Below, piece after piece: positions 18,402 to 26,333 of a stretch of 64,000 nt of DNA. The number at the start of each line of letters is the position of its first letter. The stretch's first letter is position 1. This DNA is from JAPLDB01 sp038206355 (GTDB lineage: Bacteria > Bacteroidota > Bacteroidia > AKYH767-A > 2013-40CM-41-45): assembly GCA_038206355.1 (NCBI GenBank), contig JBBRAY010000008.1:56147-120146 (forward strand), given 5' to 3'. The position numbers and the translations under genes are program-made. The notes under the pieces were generated by a model, which was not told where the DNA came from, did no database searches, and saw only the letters and a list, made by a program, of their open reading frames with translations.

Positions 18402-18818
18402 TCAGCAAAACTCTTCGTAAGTTGCCTTCAAATGATCAGCAATCATTTGTGCTGAACGGCCTTCAATATGATGGCGCTCAATGAAATGAACAAGTTTCCC
18501 GTCTTTAAACAAGGCTATTGAAGGAGAAGATGGCGGATAAGGAAGTGTATATTTCCTTGCCTGCGCAGTAGCTTCCATATCCTGTCCTGCGAAAACGGTA
18601 ACGAGCTTTCCCGGTTTTTTACCTTCTTGCAATGACATGCGAACGCCCGGTCTTGCCGTTCCCGCCGCACAACCGCAAACAGAATTCATAACGAGCAACA
18701 TGGTACCCTTGCTGTTGGGGATGACCTGGTCAACCTGGTCAGGGCTTTTTAACTCTTCAAATCCCGATGCGACTAATTCTTCGCGCATTGGGGTGCAGAT
18801 ATATTCCGGATAAGGCAT
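18402..18818 (-). CDS. BrxA/BrxB family bacilliredoxin
   Basis: A 138-residue thioredoxin-fold protein with the unusual CGC active site (MNSVCGCAAGTARPG, Cys48-Gly-Cys50), PPSSPSIALFKDGKLVHFIE and ERHHIEGRSAQMIADHL, all typical of the YphP/YqiW family. In Firmicutes these remove bacillithiol from protein cysteines; many Bacteroidota also carry them. Convergent with rseP, with 8 bases between the stops. Confidence 0.92.
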   Translation of the reverse strand: MPYPEYICTPMREELVASGFEELKSPDQVDQVIPNSKGTMLLVMNSVCGCAAGTARPGVRMSLQEGKKPGKLVTVFAGQDMEATAQARKYTLPYPPSSPSIALFKDGKLVHFIERHHIEGRSAQMIADHLKATYEEFC

Positions 18819-19035
18819 TTTTATTGGATTTTTAAGGACGTAAAAGTAAGCATCCTTTTTTTCTTACGCTACCCTCAACACCCCGGGACACGGAAATGTT
18901 TTCAATCTGATAATTTTTCCAACCCATTTGGAAGATGTGAGACCCGGTGTCTCAAAACCTTACAGTTGTAATGTTCCTGCCCTCTTCCCGCCACTGCAGC
19001 TTTTCCATACCCCTATTTTGCAGACACACACAATA

Positions 19036-19461
19036 ATGAATATGAGAACAATTACAATCGCACTTCTGCTTGTCCTTTCCTATGCTGCAAAAGCACAGGA
19101 TATCCTTCCAAACAAGGTTTACCGCATCACCGCTTATCAGAACGGGAATAATAATATTGTAAGCACCTCCAATTATGCTGAGGTGGTACCACCTACCAGT
19201 ATTTTTATCCCAAGCGCATTTACGCCCAATGACGATGGAATAAATGATTCTTTCGGAGTAAAAGGAGAAGGAATACAAAATTATAAAATGCTCATTTATA
19301 ACCGTTGGGGAGAGGTGATCTTTTCATCTACCAATCCCGCAGAACACTGGAACGGAAAATATAAAAACGAACCGGTTGAAAACGGCGTGTATGTGTATGA
19401 GGTTTTTGCCAAGGGTTTTGGGAAACATCCAAAAGCCGGTGCAGTTACATTGCTGAGATAA
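19036..19461 (+). CDS. Small secreted CHU_C (gliding motility-associated C-terminal) protein
   Basis: A 141-residue exported protein consisting almost only of a signal peptide (MNMRTITIALLLVLSYAAKAQ) and a CHU_C domain: FIPSAFTPNDDGINDSFGVK, YKMLIYNRWGEVIFSS, HWNGKYKNEPVENGVYVYEV. CHU_C normally ends large proteins as a T9SS type B signal; here there is only a ~35-residue spacer before it. It may be a minimal cargo or the stump of a longer protein. The start at 19036 is chosen because it is directly followed by the signal peptide. Confidence 0.8.
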   Translation: MNMRTITIALLLVLSYAAKAQDILPNKVYRITAYQNGNNNIVSTSNYAEVVPPTSIFIPSAFTPNDDGINDSFGVKGEGIQNYKMLIYNRWGEVIFSSTNPAEHWNGKYKNEPVENGVYVYEVFAKGFGKHPKAGAVTLLR

Positions 19462-19481
19462 AAAACGATAATTAAAATATC

Positions 19482-19513
19482 AATAAAACTGCACCTAAAA
19501 ATGCAGTTTTATT
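19482..19513. terminator. Bidirectional terminator between convergent genes
   Basis: A perfect 12-base stem, AATAAAACTGCA pairing with TGCAGTTTTATT around an 8-base loop, lies between the convergent CHU_C protein and aldehyde dehydrogenase genes. The A/T-rich arms can supply the U-tract in both directions. Confidence 0.8.
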
Positions 19514-19524
19514 ATGCTTTTAAT

Positions 19525-20970
19525 TTAGAGTTTGATGCAAACATTTTTTTCTTCAGTAAAAAATTTCAGTGCTTCAAAACCGCCTTCTCTTCCCACTCCT
19601 GAATTTTTCATTCCGCCAAAAGGAGTTCTGAGGTCTCTCAACAACCAGCAGTTAACCCAGATAATTCCGCTGTGAAGTCGTGCCGCAATACGATGTGCGC
19701 GTTTTAAATTTTCAGTCCATATTGTTCCGGCTAAACCATATTGAGTAGAGTTCGCCATCATCAATGCTTCCTCTTCTGTTTCAAACGGAGTGAGTGTTAC
19801 TACAGGACCGAAAATTTCTTCCTGGTTGGTGCGGCAATCATGCGGCAGGTTTTCAAAAACAGTCGGCTCTATAAAATATCCCTTTGAATTTTTCCCCGGG
19901 AGTTGTAATTGCTTTCCGCCGCATAAAAGTTTTCCGCCTTCCTGTTTGGCCAATTCGATGTAAGAAAGTATTTTTTCGAGATGAGGTTTACTTACAATTG
20001 CGCCCATCCTGCTTTCAGCGTTTAAAGGATCGCCCACTATTAACGTTGAAACCCTTTTCAAAAATGCATCTTTATACTTCTCATAAATACTTTTCTCGAT
20101 GAAGATGCGTGAGCCGCACAAACATATTTCACCCTGATTGCTGAAAGCTGCATTCACAGAAGTTTTCACGGCATCGTCAAAATTGCAGTCTGCAAAAACA
20201 AGGTTAGGATTTTTTCCGCCAAGTTCCAGCGACAATTTCTTAAACATAGGTGCTGCTGTTTTTGCAATCCACTCACCTGTTTTTGTTCCTCCTGTAAAAC
20301 TGATGGCCGGAATTCCGGGATGAGAAACAATTGCAGCTCCCACTTTTGGTCCGAGGCCATGAATAATATTCAAAACTCCTTTTGGAAGACCCGCTTCATT
20401 GCAAAGTTCAGCGAGTAGAAATGCAGTCATGGGAGTGATTTCACTTGGTTTGGCAATCACACAATTTCCTGATGCAAGTGCCGGAACAATTTTCCAGGTA
20501 AATAAATATAACGGCAGGTTCCAGGGTGATATGCATCCTGCAATTCCGATGGGTTGACGTAGCGTATAATTGATCGCCGCATTTTCCATCGCATGTGCTT
20601 CTGTTGCAAGATGAATGGCGCCCGTTGCATAAAAATGAAAATTGTCACGCGCTCTGGGAATATCAACACTCTTTGCAAGCCACAACGGTTTACCCTGATC
20701 AATGCTTTCAGCCATTGCCAATCGGTCAAGGTTCTTATCAATGAGTGCAGAAATTTTCAGAAGAATATCTGATCGTTGCGCCACGGGCATATTGCTCCAC
20801 GCCTGGAATGCAGCCTTCGCGGCGGCAACAGCAAGCTCAACATCCCTTTCATCAGAATCAGGTATCAGCGAATAAACTTCACCTGTTGCAGGATTGATAT
20901 TATCTATGTACGTTTTTCCAACGGGCTCAACGAGTTCACCGTTAATATAATTCAGAATTTTTTGGGTCAT
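19525..20970 (-). CDS. Aldehyde dehydrogenase, 2-aminomuconate semialdehyde dehydrogenase type
   Basis: A 481-residue NAD-dependent aldehyde dehydrogenase. Catalytic Cys in FSNQGEICLCGSRIF, general base Glu in LSLELGGKNPN, cofactor region NLPLYLFTWKIVPALASGN and FTGGTKTGEWIA. The active-site NQGEICLC segment and the RARDNFHFYATG segment resemble the ALDH8A1/AmnC branch, which oxidises 2-aminomuconate or 2-hydroxymuconate semialdehyde in aromatic and kynurenine breakdown. The RidA-type protein at 1217 would be the next step in the kynurenine route. The start at MTQKIL (20970) is preferred over an ATG 15 bases upstream because homologues begin there. Confidence 0.88.
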   Translation of the reverse strand: MTQKILNYINGELVEPVGKTYIDNINPATGEVYSLIPDSDERDVELAVAAAKAAFQAWSNMPVAQRSDILLKISALIDKNLDRLAMAESIDQGKPLWLAKSVDIPRARDNFHFYATGAIHLATEAHAMENAAINYTLRQPIGIAGCISPWNLPLYLFTWKIVPALASGNCVIAKPSEITPMTAFLLAELCNEAGLPKGVLNIIHGLGPKVGAAIVSHPGIPAISFTGGTKTGEWIAKTAAPMFKKLSLELGGKNPNLVFADCNFDDAVKTSVNAAFSNQGEICLCGSRIFIEKSIYEKYKDAFLKRVSTLIVGDPLNAESRMGAIVSKPHLEKILSYIELAKQEGGKLLCGGKQLQLPGKNSKGYFIEPTVFENLPHDCRTNQEEIFGPVVTLTPFETEEEALMMANSTQYGLAGTIWTENLKRAHRIAARLHSGIIWVNCWLLRDLRTPFGGMKNSGVGREGGFEALKFFTEEKNVCIKL

Positions 20971-21214
20971 GATGCAAAAGTACAATGTTGGGGTGAATGA
21001 GAGCTGTCCAATTTGATTATTGAATTACCCATTATGATTTTTGCGGTAAACCCGATGCAATTTAGATCATATAAATGCGAAAGAGGAGAAGGTGCTTTAA
21101 AATGATATTTGAAGACCTCCGATTAGTGACTTTGGTTTTTGAAACACCTGAAGTTTTACTTAGTTTTAGCTTATGAACTTACAAGTTGACTTTCTTCCGT
21201 AATTCTCTGTTTTG

Positions 21215-21222
21215 TATATTTG
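21215..21222 (+). promoter_or_regulatory. -7 box directly before the DUF6883 gene
   Basis: TATATTTG matches TAnnTTTG and ends only 4 bases before the ATG at 21227. If used, transcription would begin at or just inside the start codon (leaderless mRNA). Confidence 0.5.
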
Positions 21223-21226
21223 TACC

Positions 21227-21535
21227 ATGCACATTCCGGAAGAAAGAATTGAAATTGCCGAAGAGAAACTTACCGATTACTTGCTGGTTCAGAAAGAGAA
21301 AAATGACAAATCAGGTTTCTTACTAAAACTTGGGTATACGAAGGAAAACTGGAGTGATTTACAAAACGATATAAAATATATTGCAACACATAACGAAGCC
21401 GTATTGCAACAACAAACTCCGTTTGGTGATATATATGAAGTGAAAGGCAGTTTGAAAAATTTCGGCATTGTTACCATTTGGCTTCTAGCCGTTGATGCTC
21501 AAAAATTTAAATTCATCACATTATTTCCTGCATAA
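21227..21535 (+). CDS. DUF6883 domain protein
   Basis: A 102-residue protein that looks like DUF6883: KLTDYLLVQ, then LKLGYTKENWSDLQNDIKYI, YEVKGSLKNFGIVTIWLLAV and a final KFITLFPA. The family is a small alpha/beta fold often found in polymorphic toxin and toxin-antitoxin-like contexts; its biochemical role is not established. The DUF4926 gene follows after 10 bases, a pairing consistent with a two-gene unit. Confidence 0.7.
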   Translation: MHIPEERIEIAEEKLTDYLLVQKEKNDKSGFLLKLGYTKENWSDLQNDIKYIATHNEAVLQQQTPFGDIYEVKGSLKNFGIVTIWLLAVDAQKFKFITLFPA

Positions 21536-21545
21536 ATTCTTAACA

Positions 21546-21794
21546 ATGGAAAATAAATTTCAACTTTATCAGCAAGTGCAATTAACTCAGGCGCTTCCCG
21601 AACATCATTTTGAAAAAGGAGATGTTGCCACCATTGTAGAGGTTGTAACCAGTAAGCAGAATAACGTTGGTTATCTGCTTGAATTTTTTGACAACAATGG
21701 GCAAACCCTGAAAGTAATAGCTGTGGCTGAGGATGCAGTTGCGATTCCACCCGAGCATTCGGTGGTTAATTACAGGCCGTATCAGGCTGCGTAA
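21546..21794 (+). CDS. DUF4926 domain protein
   Basis: An 82-residue small beta-barrel-type protein of the DUF4926 family (LYQQVQLTQALPEHHFEKGD, GDVATIVEVV, GYLLEFFDNNGQTLKVIAV). Family members commonly sit beside DUF6883 or other small proteins. The start at 21546 (MENKF) is chosen because the family motif begins within ten residues of it; an earlier ATG at 21492 lies inside the upstream gene. Confidence 0.75.
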   Translation: MENKFQLYQQVQLTQALPEHHFEKGDVATIVEVVTSKQNNVGYLLEFFDNNGQTLKVIAVAEDAVAIPPEHSVVNYRPYQAA

Positions 21795-22454
21795 TCCTTA
21801 AATCAAAACAACTTCGCGATAAAAGGAATTTAATTTACTGTTGCTGCAAAAGAAATTATCTCAAAGAAAAAAATGAACCGGTGGTTTTTTGATTGTGATT
21901 TAATTTTCTGGTTTGATTTGAAAGCTGGGCAGAGTGTGACAGTTGCTTTTTCGGGGTGATGGTATGTATGAAAAAAATTACTTTTACGGTCCCAGGGTAG
22001 CTTGCACACGGACAACGCGAACAACCAGCACAAATAAAAGAAGGGCGATGTTTGAAAACCATCTTATTATTGAAGAGCTCAATTTGTCGATGAATAAAAT
22101 TTTTGCTGACGAAAAACTCTTTTCGTTAACGTGAGAAGATAGTGATTATCTGTTAAGAGGTGCTGATGGAAAAATCAAGAGTGAAAAAAACATTCTTATG
22201 TGGTTTAACGAAGTAACACAATCTTGTGTTGAAGTAAGGCAAAATAGAAAAGAGTTTCAAATTGTATGTGATGAGTTAATTCTAATTTCTGATGAGTTAA
22301 TTTATTTTACTGCGTATTTATTTTTGCTTAAGCCATATTTGACCAATCCTCTTCTGTATGAACAATCATCGCCCAATGCCGGAACTTTAATCGCATACAA
22401 GGACTCATTTAAAAAAAATAACTGCTCCCCTTTAAAAGCTACAGCGATTTAAAT
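21795..22454. other. Gene-poor 660-base stretch with weak small frames
   Basis: No recognisable gene. Two short plus-strand frames exist, 22050-22134 (MFENHLIIEELNLSMNK) and 22198-22452 (84 codons, MWFNEVTQSCVEVRQ), neither with a known domain or clear ribosome site. The second contains a direct repeat GATGAGTTAATT (twice within 36 bases). The stretch may hold decayed accessory genes of the neighbouring DUF6883/DUF4926 unit. Confidence 0.4.
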
Positions 22455-22462
22455 TATATTTG
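22455..22462 (+). promoter_or_regulatory. -7 box directly before the DUF4406 gene
   Basis: TATATTTG, matching TAnnTTTG, ends 7 bases before the ATG at 22470, so the transcript would be leaderless or nearly so. No TTG at the usual 19-base distance. Confidence 0.5.
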
Positions 22463-22469
22463 AAAACCC

Positions 22470-22808
22470 ATGATCATTGGCGTTGCCGGACCTTATTCTG
22501 CGGAAACAGAAGCTCAACGAAAATTAAATTTAGATGCAATGAATATCGCAGCCGCAAAGTTGCTGGAGCGCGGGCATATTCCCATCATCGGTATGAATGC
22601 TGCTTTGCCTGTTCTTGAAAAGGCAAAGATCAAAGATCGCTATAAAGCCACCATGGATATTTCACTTGCCGTGATTAATGCATGCGATGCAATCCTGATC
22701 CTTGGTGAAAGCCCGGGCGTGCTAAAAGAGAAGGAATTGGTTTTGTCAAAAAGCTTACCTGTCTATTATAACCTCAATGAAATTCCAATGTCTGAAAGTA
22801 CTTACTGA
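22470..22808 (+). CDS. DUF4406 / nucleoside 2-deoxyribosyltransferase-like protein
   Basis: A 112-residue Rossmann-like protein: MIIGVAGPYSAETEAQRKLN at the start (the AGPYS loop of the 2-deoxyribosyltransferase superfamily), ERGHIPIIGMNAALP, and INACDAILILGESPGVLKEKEL near the end. The superfamily breaks or exchanges N-glycosidic bonds of nucleosides; the short DUF4406 branch is poorly studied. It is convergent with the large minus-strand gene, 5 bases apart. Confidence 0.8.
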   Translation: MIIGVAGPYSAETEAQRKLNLDAMNIAAAKLLERGHIPIIGMNAALPVLEKAKIKDRYKATMDISLAVINACDAILILGESPGVLKEKELVLSKSLPVYYNLNEIPMSESTY

Positions 22809-22813
22809 GGACA

Positions 22814-25612
22814 TCAATGCTGCACCACTAGTCTATTCACCATAGTTTTTTCCTGCGATTCTATTTTGATGAAGTAAATGCCGGAAGGCCAATTTGAAGT
22901 GGGCAATGTACAATGTGCAATTAAATCCTTCTTCAAAATCAGTTCTCCGAACGAATTAAAAACTTTGAGTACCGTTTTTGTATTCGTTGCCAATCCGCCA
23001 AAGGACGGATTCGACTGGGCGAACTGCCCATTGCAAATTGCCCACTGATCCGCCGGATTCGGATAAACGCTGATTCCATCTGATACAATATCAACCACTG
23101 GCATCCCGGTAAACAATGTATCCGTAATGTTCGTGCTGAAAACTCCAGCACCATGCGTTCCTGCTACTACATATCCATCGCTTGCACGCGCATCAATCAT
23201 ATCCACAACCATATAACCGATTTCATTCGGAGAGAGATTTGTCCAGATGGTATTTAACCCGTTCAGCAAATTGGTTCCGTAAATTCCGATACTGGTTCCG
23301 GCCACATAAACATTTCCATTTGCTGTCGGAACAATGCTTACCCACCTGATGCTCGGTGCATTTCCACTGCCGGCCTGGTTGGCTTCAAGGTTGCCGGCAC
23401 TTTTCACAAACGTAACACCTCCGTCATCTGAATAAAAAATACTGTAAACACTGTAATTCGAAAACACAACGATCACTTTGTTGTCGTCATTCGGATCAAC
23501 AGCAATGCAGGATACATACCCATTTGCATTAAAGAGGTTTGAGGTAATATCTGTCATGGTCGGGAATGCGCTATTCGCATTGTCCACCTTATATACTTTT
23601 CTTTTACTCGTTCCAACATACAATCGCGAAGAATTGGATGGAGCTATAGCAAGAGCCGTTACTGAGGTTGCAGTTTGCGGAATGGTATCAGGCAGTTGAA
23701 ACCATCCCGTAGAAATCGTATCCCATGCTCCGGTTAGCGCAATTTGTGAAAGCGAGTCATTTCGGAAAATCCTTGTTCCGGCTGCCATGTACATCACTTC
23801 ATTGTTGTTCGGATCAAGGATAAATGGATTAATAAAAAGATATCCGGAACCTCCGATAGGATCCATTCTACGGAAATTTATAACGTTGCCGTTACCGTCC
23901 AACTGAACTTTAGCAGTCTTTCCTTCCTGCCGGCTCATATAATAATAGTTGTGGCCATTGTCAATCGCACAAAATGATCCATCACCAAAACCCGGCTGCG
24001 TCCATGGAGTAGTAACCGATAAATTATTTGTAAACCAGGTACCGTTGTCCTGCACGCCGCCAATCACAATGTTATCATTTGTAGTTCCATGATCTATTGC
24101 AATGGCATAAAACTGACCGGTGAGATATCCGTTATTCAGCGACTGCCACACCACCACAGAATCGCGGTCATTAAGTGTTTTGTAAACTCCACCATCATTC
24201 GACTGGTACATCACATCTGGATCTGACGGAAGAAAACAAATGTTGTGCTGATCAGGGTGATGATTAAGATACGTTTCATAAAAAGGAATAGTGGATGCGG
24301 GATCATAACCACCCATCTCAGTAGTATGCAGTGAATCCGTAAATCCTGTCGTTGACCTGAATAAATTTGTCCCGCCGATATAGACGATGTTCGGGTCATT
24401 CGGATGAACGCGAACCACTAAATCATATCCTCCTTGTGAATTGAAGTTCCCCAGCTCCAGACCGGGATAAGGAATGTTAACTGATAAGTCCTGCCATTGA
24501 CCGCCTGCACCGGTACCATTCCCGGAGATATAAGTGTATTTCCAAAGGCTATTCCATTCTTCATCACCCCTGAAGTTGGTTGTGCGTTTTCCATAGCCCG
24601 GTGTTTCGGCAAGAAAGTAAACTTCGTTTTCATCGGAAGGATTGATGCCGATCACGACACGGTTGAATGTTGCAGTATCCCATCCCGGTGGAGAAATATT
24701 GGCCCATATATTCGATGTATCCTTTCTCCATATTCCCTTTTCACCACCATCACTGCTTTCGGTCACATATACCACGCCTGTACTTGTAAGATCCACATCC
24801 ATGAAATAGGAATAGCTCGCCGTATTCCCTCTTTGCGCAGTCCAGTTTGTTCCGCCATTGACACTCTTGTAAACGATACCATAGCATGCAGCCCACACCG
24901 TATTACTGGCCGTATCAGAAACATCGCACTTAAGCTTCCAGATCACATCCCAAACAAGGTCAAATGTTTGCGGTGTACCTGAACTTGTGGAAGTAAGTAA
25001 GTTCCATGTTAAACCTCCGTCAATTGATTTATATACTCCGTTGCCGAGGTAAAAAGCGCCTGCAGCACTGGCCGAAGTTCCATATCCTTCTCCTGTTGAA
25101 TAATACCACGTATCTGTATGCCCCGGTCTTTTATCCTGTTCAATCCATGTGATGGCCGGGTTCTGATTCAGGGGTGATACCCTTGTCCATGAAGAGCCAC
25201 CATCTGCAGAACGATACAAACCGCCATTAACGCTTCCTGCAAACACAATATTCTCATTCGAAATGTCAATTGCAATTGCGCGTGTGCGTCCACCCAGGTT
25301 CCAGGGTCCGCGCGGAATAAAATTTCCCGTCAGCCGGGCACCGGAAGGAGCAAATGTTGAAAGTACAGGAAGATTTTTTGCAAAAGCCAACTCTCCTGCG
25401 CGGATGTGCGGAGGAATTTTTCCTGTTGAGGGATCTGCAAGCCGCATCAATTCCCATTCGTAGCGCGACGCCGCATCGTCTCCTCCATCAGACAACAATG
25501 CATCGGCAAAAACTTTTTTAGGTTTAAATTTGTGGTTCTCCTTTTTGTCAAAAAGAAAACCAAGGCAGATAAAAGAAATAAAAAATGCAGCAGTGAGTAA
25601 TTTTGATTTCAT
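22814..25612 (-). CDS. Secreted BNR/sortilin-like propeller protein with T9SS type A domain
   Basis: A 932-residue exported protein with a signal peptide at the N-terminus (KLLTAAFFISFICLGFLF). The body is a beta-propeller of the VPS10/xyloglucanase type, shown by Asp-boxes: SADGGSSWTRV, SIDGGLTWNLL, SVNGGTNWTAQ and SDDGGVTFVKS. The family includes glycoside hydrolases of GH74 type, but I see no clear catalytic Asp pair, so a carbohydrate-active role is only possible. The C-terminus (ISVYPNPADQWAICNG, VLKVFNSFGELI, PSGIYFIKIES) is a T9SS type A domain, with a ~13-residue insert after the first strand. Confidence 0.85.
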   Translation of the reverse strand: MKSKLLTAAFFISFICLGFLFDKKENHKFKPKKVFADALLSDGGDDAASRYEWELMRLADPSTGKIPPHIRAGELAFAKNLPVLSTFAPSGARLTGNFIPRGPWNLGGRTRAIAIDISNENIVFAGSVNGGLYRSADGGSSWTRVSPLNQNPAITWIEQDKRPGHTDTWYYSTGEGYGTSASAAGAFYLGNGVYKSIDGGLTWNLLTSTSSGTPQTFDLVWDVIWKLKCDVSDTASNTVWAACYGIVYKSVNGGTNWTAQRGNTASYSYFMDVDLTSTGVVYVTESSDGGEKGIWRKDTSNIWANISPPGWDTATFNRVVIGINPSDENEVYFLAETPGYGKRTTNFRGDEEWNSLWKYTYISGNGTGAGGQWQDLSVNIPYPGLELGNFNSQGGYDLVVRVHPNDPNIVYIGGTNLFRSTTGFTDSLHTTEMGGYDPASTIPFYETYLNHHPDQHNICFLPSDPDVMYQSNDGGVYKTLNDRDSVVVWQSLNNGYLTGQFYAIAIDHGTTNDNIVIGGVQDNGTWFTNNLSVTTPWTQPGFGDGSFCAIDNGHNYYYMSRQEGKTAKVQLDGNGNVINFRRMDPIGGSGYLFINPFILDPNNNEVMYMAAGTRIFRNDSLSQIALTGAWDTISTGWFQLPDTIPQTATSVTALAIAPSNSSRLYVGTSKRKVYKVDNANSAFPTMTDITSNLFNANGYVSCIAVDPNDDNKVIVVFSNYSVYSIFYSDDGGVTFVKSAGNLEANQAGSGNAPSIRWVSIVPTANGNVYVAGTSIGIYGTNLLNGLNTIWTNLSPNEIGYMVVDMIDARASDGYVVAGTHGAGVFSTNITDTLFTGMPVVDIVSDGISVYPNPADQWAICNGQFAQSNPSFGGLATNTKTVLKVFNSFGELILKKDLIAHCTLPTSNWPSGIYFIKIESQEKTMVNRLVVQH

Positions 25613-25689
25613 GGTTTGAGGTTAATGGGAACGAAAGATATATAAAATGACGTAATGGAAAAATCAGGAAGCCGGGCACACGATTAATT

Positions 25690-26088
25690 TTAATCGGAAA
25701 TGATCTGCTTCACAATGAATTCGGGAATTTCAGAATTCAATTTCAATCTCTCTTCTATGATCATTTCCAAAATTGAATCTCCCGGAGTGATTATAATCCT
25801 ATTGCCGGTCATTCTTGTCCGGATTGTGTCTCCTGCCACAACGCTATAAAACAAAGTGCTTCCTTGCTGAATGATTTTTCTGAGCATGATCCTTAGCTGC
25901 AATGAATCTATTTCAATTATTTTTACTTCGCAATGAAAGGAAGAAGGAGAAACTGCGATAGCAGCCGGAAGTTTTTTATCCGGGCTTCCCGATTTACGAC
26001 TGACATTGCCATTGGAACAGGATTGAAGCATCAGGGCAACTACTGAAGCCATGATTGTTATAAAAAAAAATAACAGTGTCTTTCTCAT
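25690..26088 (-). CDS. Putative lipoprotein of unknown function
   Basis: A 132-residue protein starting MRKTLLFFFITIM, with a hydrophobic segment ending in the lipobox LMLQSC (Cys near residue 24). The mature part is a short mixed protein (EVKIIEIDSLQLRIMLRKII, DTIRTRMTGNRIIITPGDSI). No domain is recognised. The start is placed at 26088 because it gives a standard lipoprotein signal; an upstream in-frame ATG would add 29 residues. Confidence 0.6.
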   Translation of the reverse strand: MRKTLLFFFITIMASVVALMLQSCSNGNVSRKSGSPDKKLPAAIAVSPSSFHCEVKIIEIDSLQLRIMLRKIIQQGSTLFYSVVAGDTIRTRMTGNRIIITPGDSILEMIIEERLKLNSEIPEFIVKQIISD

Positions 26089-26333
26089 ACCGATCTCAAA
26101 TGTAATGTGAATTACCTGTGAAAAACCGAATATAATTACCCGGAATTCAGAAATACTGTAGATATTTATTCTCACCGTAACAGCTTTCTTTTTCCGGCCA
26201 CCACCTATTTAAGTACCATGCCCTCAATCCCGCGTCCATTCACAAATTAGTTTAATAAAATTACTCAAATCTTATCCACCTCTCAAACCCGATTCCTATC
26301 TTTACATCCCCAAAATTATACAACTAAAACCCT

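Noticed and set aside
18394..18412. Small TGATC hairpin between rseP and the bacilliredoxin gene as terminator.
   Set aside because: Only a 5-base stem and no T-tract.
24497..24982. A 161-codon plus-strand frame with many Cys.
   Set aside because: Lies wholly inside the BNR propeller gene on the other strand; no family resemblance.
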